NCBI GenBank assembly: GCA_036833805.1
Contig: DAITPA010000009.1
Coordinates: 1-49,588, forward strand
DNA: 49,588 bases
Source: PALSA-1196 sp036833805
Lineage (GTDB): Bacteria; Pseudomonadota; Gammaproteobacteria; Steroidobacterales; Steroidobacteraceae
Direction of reading: 5' to 3'
Position 1 is the first letter of the stretch, and each line of letters starts with the position of its first letter. Both the position numbers and the translations under genes were made by a program. Under the pieces are notes generated by a model. It was not told the origin of the DNA. It searched no databases and saw only the letters and a program-made list of their open reading frames with translations. This document shows positions 48,424 to 49,588 of this stretch, in pieces.

Positions 48424-49538
48424 TGCGTGCGGTTGCCGTTGTGCTCGGGCTCCTCGCCGCCGCTGCCACGGCGGCCGACACCGTAGCGCCCAATGGCATA
48501 TTGCCGTTTGCTGCGGATGGCGCGGGATTTGAGCAGGCGACGAGCGCGCGTGAATTTGAGTATCCGGGCGACCACGGGCCGCATCCTGCGTTTCGTCACG
48601 AGTGGTGGTACCTGACGGGGCACCTCGCAGCAGCTTCTGGCGAGCGCTTTGGTTTTGAGCTGACATTTTTCCGTGTCGCACTCGCACGCGAGCCTGCAAC
48701 CGAGCCTGCGCCGGCGGCATCGCGCTGGCGTGCACAACAGATCTACATAGCGCATTTTGCAGTGACCGACATCGCGCGCGGCCGCTTTCGCTCTGCCGAG
48801 CGCTATGCACGCGGGGCCTTGGGGCTCGCGGGGGCAGAGGCGAGTCCGCTGCGTGTTTGGGTGGGCGACTGGTCGCTTGGCGCGCCCGGCGGCAGCTGGC
48901 AACTACGGGCGGCGGAGCCTGGCTATGATCTCACCCTTGCGCTGCGTCCCGAGCTGCCGCCCGTTGCAAACGGTGACCGGGGGCTCAGCCCGAAATCGGC
49001 CAGCCCGGCCGATGCAAGCTACTACTATTCGATCCCGCGCCTCGCGGTTCACGGACAGCTCCTGCGCGACGGACAAGCGGTTGGGGTCAATGGCCACGCG
49101 TGGCTTGACCGTGAATGGGGCAGCGGTGGGCTCGGCGCGGACGAGGCGGGTTGGGACTGGTTCGCGTTCCAGCTCGCTGATGGCAGCGAGCTCATGTTCT
49201 ATTCCCTGCGGCGCCGCGATGGCAATCAGGATGTGCACAGTGCAGGGACCTGGGTCGCGCCTGACGGGCGCGTGCGCGCGCTTGCGAGCGCTGAGGTGCA
49301 GATTAAGGTGCAAAGCTTCTGGACGAGCCCACGCGGCGGGCATTATCCGGCAAGCTGGAAAGTCTCGGTTCCGGCTTTGTCCCTGAGCGTCGATGTACGT
49401 CCGGTGCTCGCGGATCAGGAACTTGATGTTCGGCCGCGCTACTGGGAGGGCGCCGTCGATATCGCAGGCACTCGCGATACGCGCGCCATCTCCGGTGAGG
49501 GCTATGTCGAACTCGTGGGTTACGCGCACCCGCCGTGA
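48420..49538 (+). CDS. AttH/CrtC-type lipocalin-like protein
   Basis: A 372-residue exported protein with a signal peptide (cleavage after ATAA, about residue 19). The AttH/CrtC double-lipocalin fold (PF07143) is indicated by FRHEWWYLTGHL, YYYSIPRLAVHG, GHAWLDREWGSGGL, GWDWFAFQLADGSELMFYSLRR and RYWEGAVDI. It probably carries or hydrates a lipophilic ligand in the periplasm for the ABC permease. Its ATG overlaps the permease stop; the last 50 nt of the window hold no gene. Confidence 0.92.
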   Translation: MMRAVAVVLGLLAAAATAADTVAPNGILPFAADGAGFEQATSAREFEYPGDHGPHPAFRHEWWYLTGHLAAASGERFGFELTFFRVALAREPATEPAPAASRWRAQQIYIAHFAVTDIARGRFRSAERYARGALGLAGAEASPLRVWVGDWSLGAPGGSWQLRAAEPGYDLTLALRPELPPVANGDRGLSPKSASPADASYYYSIPRLAVHGQLLRDGQAVGVNGHAWLDREWGSGGLGADEAGWDWFAFQLADGSELMFYSLRRRDGNQDVHSAGTWVAPDGRVRALASAEVQIKVQSFWTSPRGGHYPASWKVSVPALSLSVDVRPVLADQELDVRPRYWEGAVDIAGTRDTRAISGEGYVELVGYAHPP

Positions 49539-49588
49539 CGGCCACAGGAGCCGCCACGGCACGTCTGTTAAGCTTGGGCTTGCCTGTG

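Noticed and set aside
1..49588. CRISPR arrays, insertion sequences, prophage or toxin-antitoxin modules
   Set aside because: No regularly spaced direct repeats, transposase, integrase or phage genes were seen in reading both strands.

Overview
The window is a dense, GC-rich stretch of a gammaproteobacterial chromosome made almost entirely of housekeeping genes. The neighbourhoods are classic for that class: holA-nadD-rsfS-rlmH-maf-rng-yhdP-nit-tldD; zapA-6S RNA-5-FCL opposite ygfB-pepP-ubiH-ubiI; rplM-rpsI; and a riboswitch-led glycine cleavage operon with two-subunit GcvP. The mix (Coq7 instead of UbiF, split gcvPA/gcvPB, CRP-like regulator, AAA-FHA protein) suggests a lineage near Xanthomonadales, Nevskiales or Steroidobacterales, but I cannot place it below class. 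There is no CRISPR array, prophage or insertion sequence. One 100-N assembly gap lies at 34139-34238.

Layout. 0.4-2.6 kb: esterase-like lipoprotein, prolyl iminopeptidase, HinT. 2.7-12.5 kb: a tightly packed + strand series covering DNA polymerase delta, NAD synthesis, ribosome silencing and methylation, Maf, RNase G, a shortened YhdP, a Nit amidase and TldD. 12.5-16.2 kb: an unannotated 57-codon ORF, then on the - strand an AAA-FHA protein and purK-purE, with the 5' half of darP joined in frame to purE. 16.3-23.7 kb: PmbA (partner of TldD), YihY, a cytosolic cobalamin-binding-like protein, DjlA, PurC, Rpe, a CRP-family regulator with an acidic tail, and Coq7. 23.8-28 kb: L13, S9, tRNA-Gln, RpiA, a tiny Lys-rich ORF, an EVE protein, 5-FCL, 6S RNA, ZapA and a ZapB-like coiled coil. 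28-34 kb: ygfB-pepP-ubiH-ubiI, phhB and ispG. 34.4-42.4 kb: tandem glycine riboswitch, gcvT-gcvH-gcvPA-gcvPB, dgkA and a double-protease HtrA-like protein. 42.5-49.5 kb: Sua5, a PLP decarboxylase, a HIT-like protein and an AttEFGH-type ABC system.

How the genes work together. Ubiquinone ring hydroxylation is nearly complete here (UbiH, UbiI, Coq7). Three purine steps (PurK, PurE, PurC) sit at two loci. TldD and PmbA form one protease and lie 3.7 kb apart. The glycine operon is controlled by a glycine aptamer pair and a terminator.

The most unusual items are the darP'-purE join, the shortened YhdP that overlaps nit, the promoter-SD-ORF-hairpin unit for a 16-residue lysine-rich peptide, the 57-aa ORF after tldD, a bacterial Nma111/Deg7-like protease, the coupled decarboxylase-HIT-Att operon, and a recurring pattern of -10 boxes placed 6-9 nt before start codons, which points to leaderless mRNAs. 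No wholly new defence or mobile system was evident.
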